In this document: piece by piece, positions 1 to 7,323 of the stretch
How positions within the stretch are numbered: position 1 is the first letter of the stretch
Layout: every line of letters starts with the position of its first letter
Source: a virus
Length of the DNA: 36,061 nt
Virus record (IMG/VR): IMGVR_UViG_3300028569_000092
Coordinates: 1-36,061 of that record
Strand: one strand, 5' to 3'
Notes under the pieces: model-generated
The model's input: only the letters and a program-made list of their open reading frames with translations
Databases searched by the model: none
Told to the model about the DNA's origin: nothing
Made by a program: the position numbers and the translations under genes

Positions 1-2
1 GA

Positions 3-617
3 ACAAGTTTAAAAGTTGGAGGAAGCAGCACTCCCGCGACAGGTGCCGTGAATGCATCATCATTGGCCATTGGATCGTCCAACAGTGAATTTACAGTAAG
101 CACAAGCGGTGCGGTTGTAGGAAGCAGTTTACATGTTGCCGGTTTGATCACCGCCGGTACAGTGACTGCGACATCATTTACTGGTGCTCTTAATGGAAAC
201 GCAAACAGCGCAACAACCGCAACAACTGCCGATAGTGCATCAACAGTTTCCAATGGTTCAATAACAGCACCAAAGCTTAACGGCGGGCAAATCGGACCGG
301 CACCTGTTTATGGAATCAGAGCATTCGCTTATGTGCAGGGCGGCAACAGTCCCCGTTTTCACGCAAACCAAGGGTTTGATGCTTCTGTACACAGAAGCGC
401 CCCCGGTCGATATACTTTGACATTATCGCATGCGCTTCCGCCAACAGCAAGTCCTGCATTTTTTGCAACAGCAGTTAGTAGCCAGAATAATGTAAGCGCT
501 GCAGTGCATGATTTTGTGATGGGAAAAACATTTCACATAAGAACGGGATTTGCAGATTTTAGACATAGAGACATTACTACTATTGATGCAGATTTTAGCG
601 TTATGGTTGTCTATTAA
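3..617 (+). CDS. Tail fibre protein, C-terminal part (5' end outside window)
   Basis: The reading frame is open to the left edge of the window, so the first in-frame ATG at 48 is probably internal and the gene starts upstream. The visible part begins with a low-complexity stretch rich in Ser, Thr, Ala and Gly (KVGGSSTPATGAVNASS and a later NANSATTATTADSA), which is typical of phage fibre shafts. It ends in a compact domain starting near ITAPKLNGG and closing with DADFSVMVVY. That C-terminal domain resembles the terminal knob found in many T4-like fibre proteins, with an aromatic-rich GIRAFAYVQGG segment. The role is inferred to be host recognition or fibre assembly. It lies upstream of other virion proteins. 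The exact fibre (long, short or whisker) cannot be told from the fragment. Confidence 0.75.
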   Translation, partial: TSLKVGGSSTPATGAVNASSLAIGSSNSEFTVSTSGAVVGSSLHVAGLITAGTVTATSFTGALNGNANSATTATTADSASTVSNGSITAPKLNGGQIGPAPVYGIRAFAYVQGGNSPRFHANQGFDASVHRSAPGRYTLTLSHALPPTASPAFFATAVSSQNNVSAAVHDFVMGKTFHIRTGFADFRHRDITTIDADFSVMVVY

Positions 618-628
618 AAACCTTACAG

Positions 629-636
629 TATAAATA
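629..636 (+). promoter_or_regulatory. T4-type late promoter for the 643 gene
   Basis: Exact TATAAATA. Six bases separate it from the ATG at 643, so the predicted start of transcription (T4 box spans -13 to -6) is about 1 nt before the start codon. Confidence 0.85.
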
Positions 637-642
637 TAAAGT

Positions 643-978
643 ATGGCCACATATTCAGATATCTATATTGACCAAGGGAGTACTTATTCTTCAACAATAA
701 ATATTAAAAATGTTGATGGTACACCTTTTGTCTTAACAGGTTATAGCGCTCGAGGACAAATAAGAAAAAGCTATAACTCTTTAACCGCTATATCTTTTGC
801 GACAAACATTAATGTTCCAACCAGTGGAAATGTTGGCATTTCTTTAACGGCAACACAAACACGAGCTATGAAACCCGGGCGATATGTGTATGATGTTGAG
901 GTATACAACTCTGGTGGTCATGTGTTGCGTATAGCTGAAGGTCAAGTTGAAATATCTCCGGCAAGTACACATCCTTAA
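643..978 (+). CDS. Small virion protein, BppU-like beta domain
   Basis: A 111-residue protein of one domain. It starts MATYSDIYIDQGSTY and contains an IKNVDGTPFVLTGYSARGQIRKSY segment followed by MKPGRYVYDVEV. This pattern (quasi-Ig strand order, 'GYSARGQIRKS', then 'PGRYVYDVEV') is known from small structural proteins of T4-like marine phages and from the N-terminal domain of baseplate upper proteins such as BppU. I infer a baseplate- or fibre-anchoring role. The start is fixed by the late promoter 6 nt upstream. No Shine-Dalgarno sequence is visible. The family assignment is from remembered patterns and is moderately sure. Confidence 0.75.
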   Translation: MATYSDIYIDQGSTYSSTINIKNVDGTPFVLTGYSARGQIRKSYNSLTAISFATNINVPTSGNVGISLTATQTRAMKPGRYVYDVEVYNSGGHVLRIAEGQVEISPASTHP

Positions 979-988
979 AAACAATACT

Positions 989-1450
989 ATGTCAGATATT
1001 ACATCAACCATTGCTCCCAATAATATTGTATTGTCTTCTTTATCAGGTGAACAAACATTAAATTCACTGACCACTAATATAGGTGCATTGTCACAACTTA
1101 CAGATGTTGATCTTCAAGGCGTAACCAACGGGTCGCTGTTAATATATGACACCAACGAGTTTGTTTCTCGTAATTTGACGGGTGCTATAAGTGTAAATGC
1201 TAATGGTCTGACCAGTGTAAATTCCAACGCAATAACTCTTGGAACACAAGCAATAAAAGTGTTTACGGATTCGGCTGAAGCACAAAGCTTTATTGCAAGT
1301 AAGATTGATGGATATGTTCCACTTGGTGTTCCAACAGGATACAGCGTATTATTCGCAGATGATGGTAGTGCTGAAATTGTTTATACACCACCGGTAATAC
1401 AGGAAACAATTGATGAATCGGAAATTGATAGTATAAATACAAGCATATGA
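989..1450 (+). CDS. Virion structural / fibre-associated protein
   Basis: A 153-residue protein if the ATG at 989 is used. A longer frame from 947 overlaps the preceding gene and is less likely. It contains LSQLTDVDLQGVTNGSLLIY, the 'L.DVD..GVTNG..L.YD' repeat found in many tail-fibre and collar proteins of T4-like phages, where it forms a short beta element. The C-terminus is acidic (ETIDESEIDSINTSI). There is no late promoter directly in front, so it is probably co-transcribed with the 643 gene. Its last codons contain the late promoter of the next gene. Role inferred: structural, probably in the fibre or baseplate. Confidence 0.7.
   Translation: MSDITSTIAPNNIVLSSLSGEQTLNSLTTNIGALSQLTDVDLQGVTNGSLLIYDTNEFVSRNLTGAISVNANGLTSVNSNAITLGTQAIKVFTDSAEAQSFIASKIDGYVPLGVPTGYSVLFADDGSAEIVYTPPVIQETIDESEIDSINTSI
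1432..1439 (+). promoter_or_regulatory. T4-type late promoter inside the preceding coding sequence
   Basis: Exact TATAAATA lying in the last codons of the 989-1450 gene, 7 nt before the ATG at 1447. The spacing matches that of the intergenic late promoters in this window. Confidence 0.7.
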
Positions 1451-1704
1451 ATAAAAACAATACAAGAGTTCAAGATTCAGCTGTGGTTTACGAACATGTT
1501 GTTTATAATAACAACGGTGTTTATGCGCAAGCAAATGGTAAAAGTTTTAAAGGATTACTAATTTCCGGTGCCGGCAATTTACACATTTACGGTTGTAATG
1601 GACAGGAAATTACGTTTCCCGTGACACCTGGTTTATATCCTTTTGCAGGAAACAGCATTGTACAAAATGGAACAACTGCAACAATAGCTGTTGTACTATT
1701 CTAA
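1447..1704 (+). CDS. Small beta-rich virion protein
   Basis: An 85-residue protein whose ATG overlaps the TGA of the preceding gene (ATGA). It is rich in Gly, Asn and Val with alternating hydrophobic residues (GLLISGAGNLHIYGCNGQ, then FPVTPGLYPFAGNSI), as in small beta-sandwich capsid or tail decoration proteins. I do not recognise a named family. It has its own late promoter inside the end of the upstream gene, so it is probably needed at higher level than its neighbour. Virion role is inferred from position and composition only. Confidence 0.65.
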   Translation: MNKNNTRVQDSAVVYEHVVYNNNGVYAQANGKSFKGLLISGAGNLHIYGCNGQEITFPVTPGLYPFAGNSIVQNGTTATIAVVLF

Positions 1705-1708
1705 TGCT

Positions 1709-3382
1709 ATGATTTCATTAAGTTTAAACTTGGCAGTATCGGTATACCCAAGAGACGGTGGTCCTTTAAGCATCAGCGGCTTCGCTTACCCGAATGAAAC
1801 CCTAGCCGCCCCAGCGGGTGCGAGTTACCAGTGGTATGTGAACGACATAGCGCGAGGAACGGCACAGACGTTAGTGCTGACTGTAAACGACATTGGCTTA
1901 GTTGTTCGCTGCGTTGTTAATGGAGTGGAATGCGCTCCCGTAACTGTCTGGCATCCAGATCAAATTTCCGCTGTGAAACACTTCTGGTGGGCGGCACAGG
2001 GAGCTTACTCTGTGATTGGAAATGATTATACTGATGAAACAGCACCATTTACTATCACCCAACCAGAGAGTATAACTATCAATAGAGCAGCCTTATCTGG
2101 CGTAGTCGTTTCTTTTAATGGGAAGGCTATTTATGGCTTCAATTCCACACCTATAATTGATACTGACTACTGCTATTGGGATAGCACCAACAGCCGATGG
2201 TACATGAACGTAGTTACTGCCCCTTACGGAGAGGCAGTCAACAATACTTATTTTAGCACGCATGATACCACATACCCGTGGCAAGCTACTACTTGGACAA
2301 ACTCTCAGACTGCTACGCGAGTAGCAACCACTACCACAACTCTTGCAACAGACGGGCAAGCGGTTATAGCATGGAGAGACATCATCGGCGGGAAAGATGC
2401 TACTACCTCCTCTCCCAACGCTGGGCTTTTTGAATCTACAGATTTAGATACTACCTCCATAAAATTTGATTCAACAGATTTTCTCAACCTCGCACCTGAG
2501 CATCGATCTGTTTTCAATTCCCAAAATTGTTGTTATATTTTTGCGGGAGCGCAGGATACAGCACCAACGGGCGGGGATACCACACACGGTGTTGTTTCGA
2601 TCAATAGAACTTCAACCATTCCTAAACTCGGATTATCTACACGAGCAAGCAGTAGTGTATTTAGAGCATCCGCTAGTTCGAATAATTCTACAGCAGTAAA
2701 TGCAAGTTCAACATCAAACGCTAACTACAACGTATTAACTGCGGAAGCACTTTTTACTAGCGGTAGTCTAAGACTCAGAGTTAATGGTAGTGTAACCGGT
2801 ACAACAGCTATATCCACCACAATTCCAAATAATACCGTTACTGCTTCGTTCATCGGTGCTGCCACAAGCAACACCACGACCAACTTCAACGGCTACATGA
2901 CAGCCATCATCCTTGCCTCTGGCAACAGCCCAATATCCGATACAGATCGTAGCCGCATTGAACGATTCATTGGATTGTTGGACGGATTAAACGTTGCATA
3001 TGAAGGTATTGGTGCAACTCGAGTTGGCAGCGACAATCCCGCAAACGCAGCAGAACCAAATGCTACTGCATGGGTGTTGATGGATGGACCGTGGTACAAC
3101 ACTCAAGGCGACCCTGGTTCAGGTTTCATTGGCGGTCAAAGTTGGCGCAAAATGGCTCCGATTGATTATGCACCGTATGGAAATAAAACTTATGTTTATG
3201 GTGATGAAACCGTACGATATGAAACCGGCGTTTGGCTCTATATAAATGCTACTCTCGGTGAAATTGCAAGAGCTTACGGCACTGAACCTTATCCTTGGTT
3301 GGCAACGTGGAACAACGGTTTCTCTGCGGCAAAAATTACATCAAGCTATAATAAAACTACCAATTATCCGGCAGTTCCATGA
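1709..3382 (+). CDS. Large tail adhesin with Ig-like and LamG-like regions
   Basis: A 557-residue protein using ATG 1709; the frame also extends to a TTG at 1691, but that overlaps the previous gene and lacks support. The N-terminal ~80 residues look like an Ig/PKD-type module (ASYQWYVNDIARGTAQTL followed by VVRCVVNGVECAP). The central part contains VIAWRDIIGGKDAT and SIKFDSTDFLNL, which resemble concanavalin/LamG-like phage adhesin domains that present glycan-binding surfaces. The C-terminal part is aromatic-rich (WVLMDGPWYNTQGDPGSG). I infer a receptor-binding or fibre-tip role. Base composition is clearly more GC-rich than the neck genes, which suggests exchange of this module between phages. 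Confidence 0.7.
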   Translation: MISLSLNLAVSVYPRDGGPLSISGFAYPNETLAAPAGASYQWYVNDIARGTAQTLVLTVNDIGLVVRCVVNGVECAPVTVWHPDQISAVKHFWWAAQGAYSVIGNDYTDETAPFTITQPESITINRAALSGVVVSFNGKAIYGFNSTPIIDTDYCYWDSTNSRWYMNVVTAPYGEAVNNTYFSTHDTTYPWQATTWTNSQTATRVATTTTTLATDGQAVIAWRDIIGGKDATTSSPNAGLFESTDLDTTSIKFDSTDFLNLAPEHRSVFNSQNCCYIFAGAQDTAPTGGDTTHGVVSINRTSTIPKLGLSTRASSSVFRASASSNNSTAVNASSTSNANYNVLTAEALFTSGSLRLRVNGSVTGTTAISTTIPNNTVTASFIGAATSNTTTNFNGYMTAIILASGNSPISDTDRSRIERFIGLLDGLNVAYEGIGATRVGSDNPANAAEPNATAWVLMDGPWYNTQGDPGSGFIGGQSWRKMAPIDYAPYGNKTYVYGDETVRYETGVWLYINATLGEIARAYGTEPYPWLATWNNGFSAAKITSSYNKTTNYPAVP

Positions 3383-3565
3383 TTAATCTTGTCCTAGGCA
3401 AACTTCCTTAAATTCGGAAGCTTCCAAATGTAACTTATGATTATTTGCTTTAAAGTAAACTTTACCATTTTCAATTTTGTACACAGTAATATAATCAAGT
3501 GGACCGCTATTTAATGCTTCAAGTTCTTCTTTAAAGCTTGATGTAATATAGATTTTATCATTCAT
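3383..3565 (-). CDS. Small leftward protein of unknown function with its own late promoter
   Basis: A 60-residue protein on the minus strand, the only convincing leftward gene here. It starts MNDKIYITSSFKEELEAL and has a balanced, charged composition with short beta-like segments (YITVYKIENGKVYFKANN), unlike the repetitive composition of antisense shadow frames. Its start codon lies 7 nt after a TATAAATA box on the same strand (3573-3580), the same spacing as the rightward late genes. Its stop codon abuts the stop of the adhesin gene, so the two genes converge tail to tail. I do not recognise the family. Late expression is inferred from the promoter; the function is unknown. Confidence 0.65.
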   Translation of the reverse strand: MNDKIYITSSFKEELEALNSGPLDYITVYKIENGKVYFKANNHKLHLEASEFKEVCLGQD

Positions 3566-3572
3566 AATAATT

Positions 3573-3580
3573 TATTTATA
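3573..3580 (-). promoter_or_regulatory. Leftward T4-type late promoter
   Basis: The plus strand reads TATTTATA, giving exact TATAAATA on the minus strand, 7 nt before the ATG of the leftward 60-residue gene. It faces away from the rightward late promoter at 3598-3605, forming a divergent pair. Confidence 0.75.
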
Positions 3581-3597
3581 ATCAAAAATGACCTCTT

Positions 3598-3605
3598 TAT
3601 AAATA
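3598..3605 (+). promoter_or_regulatory. T4-type late promoter for the 3642 gene
   Basis: Exact TATAAATA with 36 nt to the ATG at 3642, giving a leader of about 31 nt, longer than most in this window. No Shine-Dalgarno sequence is visible in it. Confidence 0.75.
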
Positions 3606-3641
3606 AAGATATAACTATTTCACATTTAATGCTCGAATAAA

Positions 3642-3947
3642 ATGCCAACTCCAAACACCAAACCGCCAACTCCAACCGCTTTTGAAAACGAACTTATGCT
3701 TATGCAGTTGGAATGGCGTAGGGAAATAAGTGATCAAATAAAAGATTTAAAGGCATTAAATACCGAATTGCGCCAGCAGTTGTATGAAATGCGCGAAGAT
3801 TTTGTAAAAAGTAATGAGTTGGTGGCGGTGCAAACGCGCGTCGATTCCTTAGAAAACGATCGTGCAAAAATTGTTGGTGGTATGTTTGTGTTACAAGTTG
3901 TAGGAAGCGCATTGCTATGGCTTATCATGAAATTTTGGAACAAGTAA
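3642..3947 (+). CDS. Coiled-coil protein with C-terminal membrane segment (holin/XhlA-like candidate)
   Basis: A 101-residue protein in three parts. Residues 1-13 are Pro/Thr-rich. Residues ~15-75 are a charged helix with heptad-like spacing (EISDQIKDLKALNTELRQQL), likely a coiled coil. Residues 77-96 form a single hydrophobic span (KIVGGMFVLQVVGSALLWLI) ending in a short basic tail. This helix-then-one-TM layout is that of XhlA-type haemolysin/holin-associated proteins of other phages and would place it in the inner membrane. T4's own holin gene t is different and was not seen here. A lysis role is inference; a membrane-anchored structural or superinfection role is also possible. Confidence 0.65.
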   Translation: MPTPNTKPPTPTAFENELMLMQLEWRREISDQIKDLKALNTELRQQLYEMREDFVKSNELVAVQTRVDSLENDRAKIVGGMFVLQVVGSALLWLIMKFWNK

Positions 3948-3953
3948 TAAAGT

Positions 3954-3961
3954 TATAAATA
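3954..3961 (+). promoter_or_regulatory. T4-type late promoter for the 3968 gene
   Basis: Exact TATAAATA, 6 nt before the ATG at 3968. It begins just after the stop codon of the coiled-coil/TM gene. Confidence 0.85.
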
Positions 3962-3967
3962 CAATAC

Positions 3968-4429
3968 ATGAGCATCGAATCCGTACCATATCCTACAAGA
4001 GAAATTTCCGATAATATCCCTTTGTTTTTATCTGATATTGGAGCCGTATCGCTCGGCGGATCGGAAGTACTTACAAACAAAACTCTTACCAATCCTACAA
4101 TTAATAACTATACTGAAGGCGTAGTAGACAATGGTACCAGTGGTATCAATGGTGCAACAAAAATCATTGAATTAACCTCAGGCACTTTTCAAACAGTAAC
4201 ACTCACAGGAAATTGTACGTTTACAATGCCTACTCCCACAGCGGGTAAAAGTTTTATTCTTAAGGTGATGACAGGTGGTGGTGGATTTACAGCCGCTTTT
4301 AATGGAGCCAAATGGTCGGATAACGTTGCGCCTGTTATTACAGCAGCTGCTAATCGCTATGACCTACTTTCATTTATCGCGGATGGCACTGCATGGAGTG
4401 GATCTGCAATTCAAAACTTTACACTATAA
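3968..4429 (+). CDS. Tail fibre-type structural protein
   Basis: A 153-residue protein. The N-terminal third contains LTNKTLTNPTINNYTEG, a sequence type found repeatedly in phage tail-fibre shafts. The C-terminal two-thirds is a beta-rich domain (TVTLTGNCTFTMPTPTAGKS, then AANRYDLLSFIADGTAW), a fold seen at the end of many phage fibre or appendage proteins. I infer that it forms part of a fibre together with the next two genes. Its start is fixed by the late promoter 6 nt upstream. The next gene starts 1 nt after its stop. Confidence 0.7.
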   Translation: MSIESVPYPTREISDNIPLFLSDIGAVSLGGSEVLTNKTLTNPTINNYTEGVVDNGTSGINGATKIIELTSGTFQTVTLTGNCTFTMPTPTAGKSFILKVMTGGGGFTAAFNGAKWSDNVAPVITAAANRYDLLSFIADGTAWSGSAIQNFTL

Positions 4430-4430
4430 T

Positions 4431-5246
4431 ATGTTCGCGGCACGAAACATGACTTTTGCTAAAAGCTCGCTCGATCCTGATGCAAATGCATACATTGCCG
4501 CGGTTGTCGCGCGCGGAGGCATTGTTAACGGGACGCAGAGGGATGTAATCAACACCTTCTACAGGACTGGGAAAAGTGATGGATGGTATTCCTCGATGAA
4601 ACGCCTTTATCTTCCAATCTGGAGAATCGCTGCGGCTAATGCTATTTGTATGACCAGTTTAACCAGCGGTACTTTTATGGGCGTCGTAACACATGGAGCT
4701 GGGTATGTCCTAAGTAATAGGACTAATGGCTACATGAGGACTAATGTTGGAATTAGGACATTAGGATTGTCTAAAGACAGCTACCACTTTGCAGGACTTT
4801 ACAAGGCATCATCAACAAATAACTACTCAGCTTTGTTCGGATCTCAGTTGGACATGTATGCAAATAAAATAAGTTTTTCTGCGACTACAATTACTGCGAT
4901 GTCCGGTTATGCTCCAGCAATAGGAGAGGTGAAAGCGGAAATTCCTTGGCATGATCGACTTGGTATTTTTACATTTAGTGGAGGAGCATCCAGTCGATTT
5001 TTAAAACGGCGTAAAACCAGCGGCGTAACTACACTTGGAACGACAAATAAAACTATCGCTACAGAACCAAACAATCTCAATGTCGCGTTTCTCGCTAACA
5101 ATGTTAACGGAGCGATAAGCAATTTTTGCGGTGAGCAGATTGGTGCATTTAGTCTCGGATTGAAACTGACTAACGCGCAAGATACTTCATATTCACTCGC
5201 TCTCAAAAACCTTTGGGAAGGCACAACCGGACTAACATTACCATGA
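4431..5246 (+). CDS. Fibre/receptor-binding-type protein (LamG-like adhesin family)
   Basis: A 271-residue protein using ATG 4431, which lies 1 nt after the upstream stop; a frame from 4275 overlaps the upstream gene and is rejected. The N-terminal part has FYRTGKSDGWYSSMKRLYLP, IAAANAICMTSLTSGTFMG and HGAGYVLSNRTNGYMRTN. This block is familiar from phage and prophage tail proteins of the concanavalin/LamG-like type. The C-terminal half includes an IGAFSLG segment, and the protein ends in a short hydrophobic tail. GC content is above that of neighbouring core genes; the 60 bases from 4501 hold 34 G or C. Receptor binding is inferred from family resemblance and position. Confidence 0.65.
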   Translation: MFAARNMTFAKSSLDPDANAYIAAVVARGGIVNGTQRDVINTFYRTGKSDGWYSSMKRLYLPIWRIAAANAICMTSLTSGTFMGVVTHGAGYVLSNRTNGYMRTNVGIRTLGLSKDSYHFAGLYKASSTNNYSALFGSQLDMYANKISFSATTITAMSGYAPAIGEVKAEIPWHDRLGIFTFSGGASSRFLKRRKTSGVTTLGTTNKTIATEPNNLNVAFLANNVNGAISNFCGEQIGAFSLGLKLTNAQDTSYSLALKNLWEGTTGLTLP

Positions 5247-5545
5247 TCGGATACGTCACTACACAAGAACAAGCGGAAGCAATTAATGACGTCATCGCAG
5301 AGGCGCAGACAAACCGTGGTCTGCCTGTATTTTGGTTGGCTGGCATCAACCCGATTTACAGCGGAGAGCACGCGGGAAGTTATTTTGTTCAATGCGACGA
5401 TGAGATACTTACTACTCCATTGATCGGAAATCCTCCACAGACTCCGCAGAATTTTCCCGAATTCGCCGCTATCATTAGTTCTATGGGTGGACTGGAAGCT
5501 CGCGTTGACATTCCAATATCCGATATTACATTAGAACAACCATGA
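5243..5545 (+). CDS. Small protein downstream of the fibre gene, unknown
   Basis: A 100-residue protein. Its ATG at 5243 overlaps the TGA of the preceding gene (ATGA), so translation is probably coupled. An upstream in-frame start at 5213 lies inside the previous gene and is not needed. It begins MIGYVTTQEQAEAINDVI and contains a Pro-rich turn (LIGNPPQTPQNFPEF). I do not recognise a family. Tight coupling to the fibre gene and similar GC content suggest a fibre chaperone, cap or accessory structural protein, but this is inference. Confidence 0.6.
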   Translation: MIGYVTTQEQAEAINDVIAEAQTNRGLPVFWLAGINPIYSGEHAGSYFVQCDDEILTTPLIGNPPQTPQNFPEFAAIISSMGGLEARVDIPISDITLEQP

Positions 5546-5590
5546 CCGCTTTAATATCTCAGTCTTATATGCTCAGGTAATAAAATAATT

Positions 5591-5598
5591 TATAAATA
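5591..5598 (+). promoter_or_regulatory. T4-type late promoter for gp13
   Basis: Exact TATAAATA, 6 nt before the ATG of gp13 at 5605. Confidence 0.85.
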
Positions 5599-5604
5599 AC
5601 ATTT

Positions 5605-6351
5605 ATGGCACGACCTTCTACAAGACAAGAATTGGTTGATTATTGTTTGCGCACTTTAGGTGCACCTGTAACTGAAATCAATCTGGACGAAGATCAAATT
5701 GAAGATCGCGTTGATGAAGCATTACAATACTATCAAGAATATCACAGTGATGGTATTGTTCGCACGTTTTACAAACATGTAATAACTCAAGAAGATTATG
5801 ATAATGACTATATCACAATTCCTGAGGATGTTATTGTTGTTCTTCGCGTGTTAAAAATTAATACAGGATATGCTGCGGACATGTTTAACATTAAGTACCA
5901 AATGTTTCTTAATGATCTTTACGGTCTCCGAAATCCTGAAGGATTGGTCAATTATGAAATGACAAAACAATATCTTGGTTTGATTGAAATGACTCTTACA
6001 GGTCAATCACAACAAATCAATTTTTCTCGTCACATGCACACAATTAAAATTCATGATGATTGGAAATCACATGTTGCAATAGGACAGTATATTATTATTG
6101 AAGGATATCAAACATTGAACCCTCAAAACTATACTGACATTTATAATGATATGATGTTTAAAAGATATTTGACAGCACTGTTAAAACGCCAATGGGGTCA
6201 AAATTTATTAAAGTTTGAAAATATGGTACTTCCTGGTGGTGTAACAATTAACGGCCGACAAATCTACGATGATGCACTTGCGGACATTGAAAAGATTGAA
6301 GCCGACTTTGAATTGAAATTTTCTTTTCCGCCGGATTTTTACGTTGGTTGA
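5605..6351 (+). CDS. 13: Neck protein gp13
   Basis: A 248-residue protein starting MARPSTRQELVDYCLRTLGA, followed by NLDEDQIEDRVDEALQYYQE. This N-terminus is characteristic of gp13 of T4-like marine phages. T4 gp13 is somewhat longer at 309 residues. With gp14 it completes the head after DNA packaging and forms the neck to which the tail joins. The C-terminal part (FKRYLTALLKRQWGQNLLKF) is helical and conserved in the family. It is the first gene of the gp13-gp14-gp15-gp16-gp17 run, in the same order as T4. The start is set by the late promoter 6 nt upstream, and no Shine-Dalgarno sequence is visible. Confidence 0.9.
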   Translation: MARPSTRQELVDYCLRTLGAPVTEINLDEDQIEDRVDEALQYYQEYHSDGIVRTFYKHVITQEDYDNDYITIPEDVIVVLRVLKINTGYAADMFNIKYQMFLNDLYGLRNPEGLVNYEMTKQYLGLIEMTLTGQSQQINFSRHMHTIKIHDDWKSHVAIGQYIIIEGYQTLNPQNYTDIYNDMMFKRYLTALLKRQWGQNLLKFENMVLPGGVTINGRQIYDDALADIEKIEADFELKFSFPPDFYVG

Positions 6352-6374
6352 GTCGAATTTTACTTCGGCTAACA

Positions 6375-6382
6375 TATAAATA
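6375..6382 (+). promoter_or_regulatory. T4-type late promoter for gp14
   Basis: Exact TATAAATA, 6 nt before the ATG of gp14 at 6389. Confidence 0.85.
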
Positions 6383-6388
6383 CCTTAC

Positions 6389-7321
6389 ATGGCCCGCAAT
6401 GTCTATATAAGTCACGGAACAAAAAGCGAGCAATCGCTGTATGATGATCTTATTATAGAAGCAATGAAGATCTACGGACATGATGTATACTACATTCCGA
6501 GAAAAATAGCACAAATAAACGGCATACTAAATGAAGATGTGCTGTCAAGTTTTAATGCCGCCTTTATGCTGGAAATGTATATTGAAAGCTTTGAAGGAAT
6601 GGAAGGTGATGGAAAACTTTTCAGTAAATTTGGTTTTGAAATTCGCGATCAACTTACTTTTGTTGTCAGCCGCCGCCGTTGGAATTCCATGATCGGCCGT
6701 TTTGGTTATACTCAAGGTGGCGTACGACCGCGTGAAGGTGATCTTATATATTTGCCATTATCCAAAGGATTGTTTGAAGTTCGTTATGTTGAAGACAAAA
6801 AACCATTTTATCAATTAGGTCACGTTCCGACATTTAAACTTACATGTGAACTGTTTGAATATTCCAATCAAGAAATTGATACAGGAGTTAAAGTGGTTGA
6901 TGATGTTCAGCGATTTAATCAACAAGCTTCCAACTTTAAAGTAACATACGATAGTATTACAGACAAATTCCAATTGGGTGAAACATTAATAATACAATTA
7001 CCAAGTGGCATTACAGGAAGTGTTGAATTTCTTGATCACAAAAAGAGCGAAGATGACAATTCGGACATTGCGCGTCTTGGTCCAACAACATTTAATGACG
7101 GCGCATATCATACTATAACGCCAAATACAACATTAACAGGAACGGTAAGTGGTAATGTTGCCACAGTTGATTCAGTTGTTGCAAGCACAAATGTTCGAGA
7201 TTCAACATATGGTAACGATGATGGTATGCAAAATCATGATTTTAAAACAATAGGGGCAAATGGATTTATTGACTTTTCAATTGATAATCCATTTGGAGAA
7301 CCGATACACGATACACCATAA
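6389..7321 (+). CDS. 14: Neck protein gp14
   Basis: A 310-residue protein. Residues ~10-100 carry the family's signature blocks: SHGTKSEQSLYDDLIIEAMK, GHDVYYIPRK, MLEMYIESFEGMEGDG and FEIRDQLTFVVSRRRW. These are conserved in gp14 of T4-like cyanophages and related marine phages. It is longer than T4 gp14 (256 residues), the extra length being a Thr/Asn-rich C-terminal part after about residue 200. gp14 partners with gp13 in the neck and stabilises the filled head before tail attachment. gp15 begins 2 nt after its stop, so the two are co-transcribed. Confidence 0.9.
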   Translation: MARNVYISHGTKSEQSLYDDLIIEAMKIYGHDVYYIPRKIAQINGILNEDVLSSFNAAFMLEMYIESFEGMEGDGKLFSKFGFEIRDQLTFVVSRRRWNSMIGRFGYTQGGVRPREGDLIYLPLSKGLFEVRYVEDKKPFYQLGHVPTFKLTCELFEYSNQEIDTGVKVVDDVQRFNQQASNFKVTYDSITDKFQLGETLIIQLPSGITGSVEFLDHKKSEDDNSDIARLGPTTFNDGAYHTITPNTTLTGTVSGNVATVDSVVASTNVRDSTYGNDDGMQNHDFKTIGANGFIDFSIDNPFGEPIHDTP

Positions 7322-7323
7322 CC

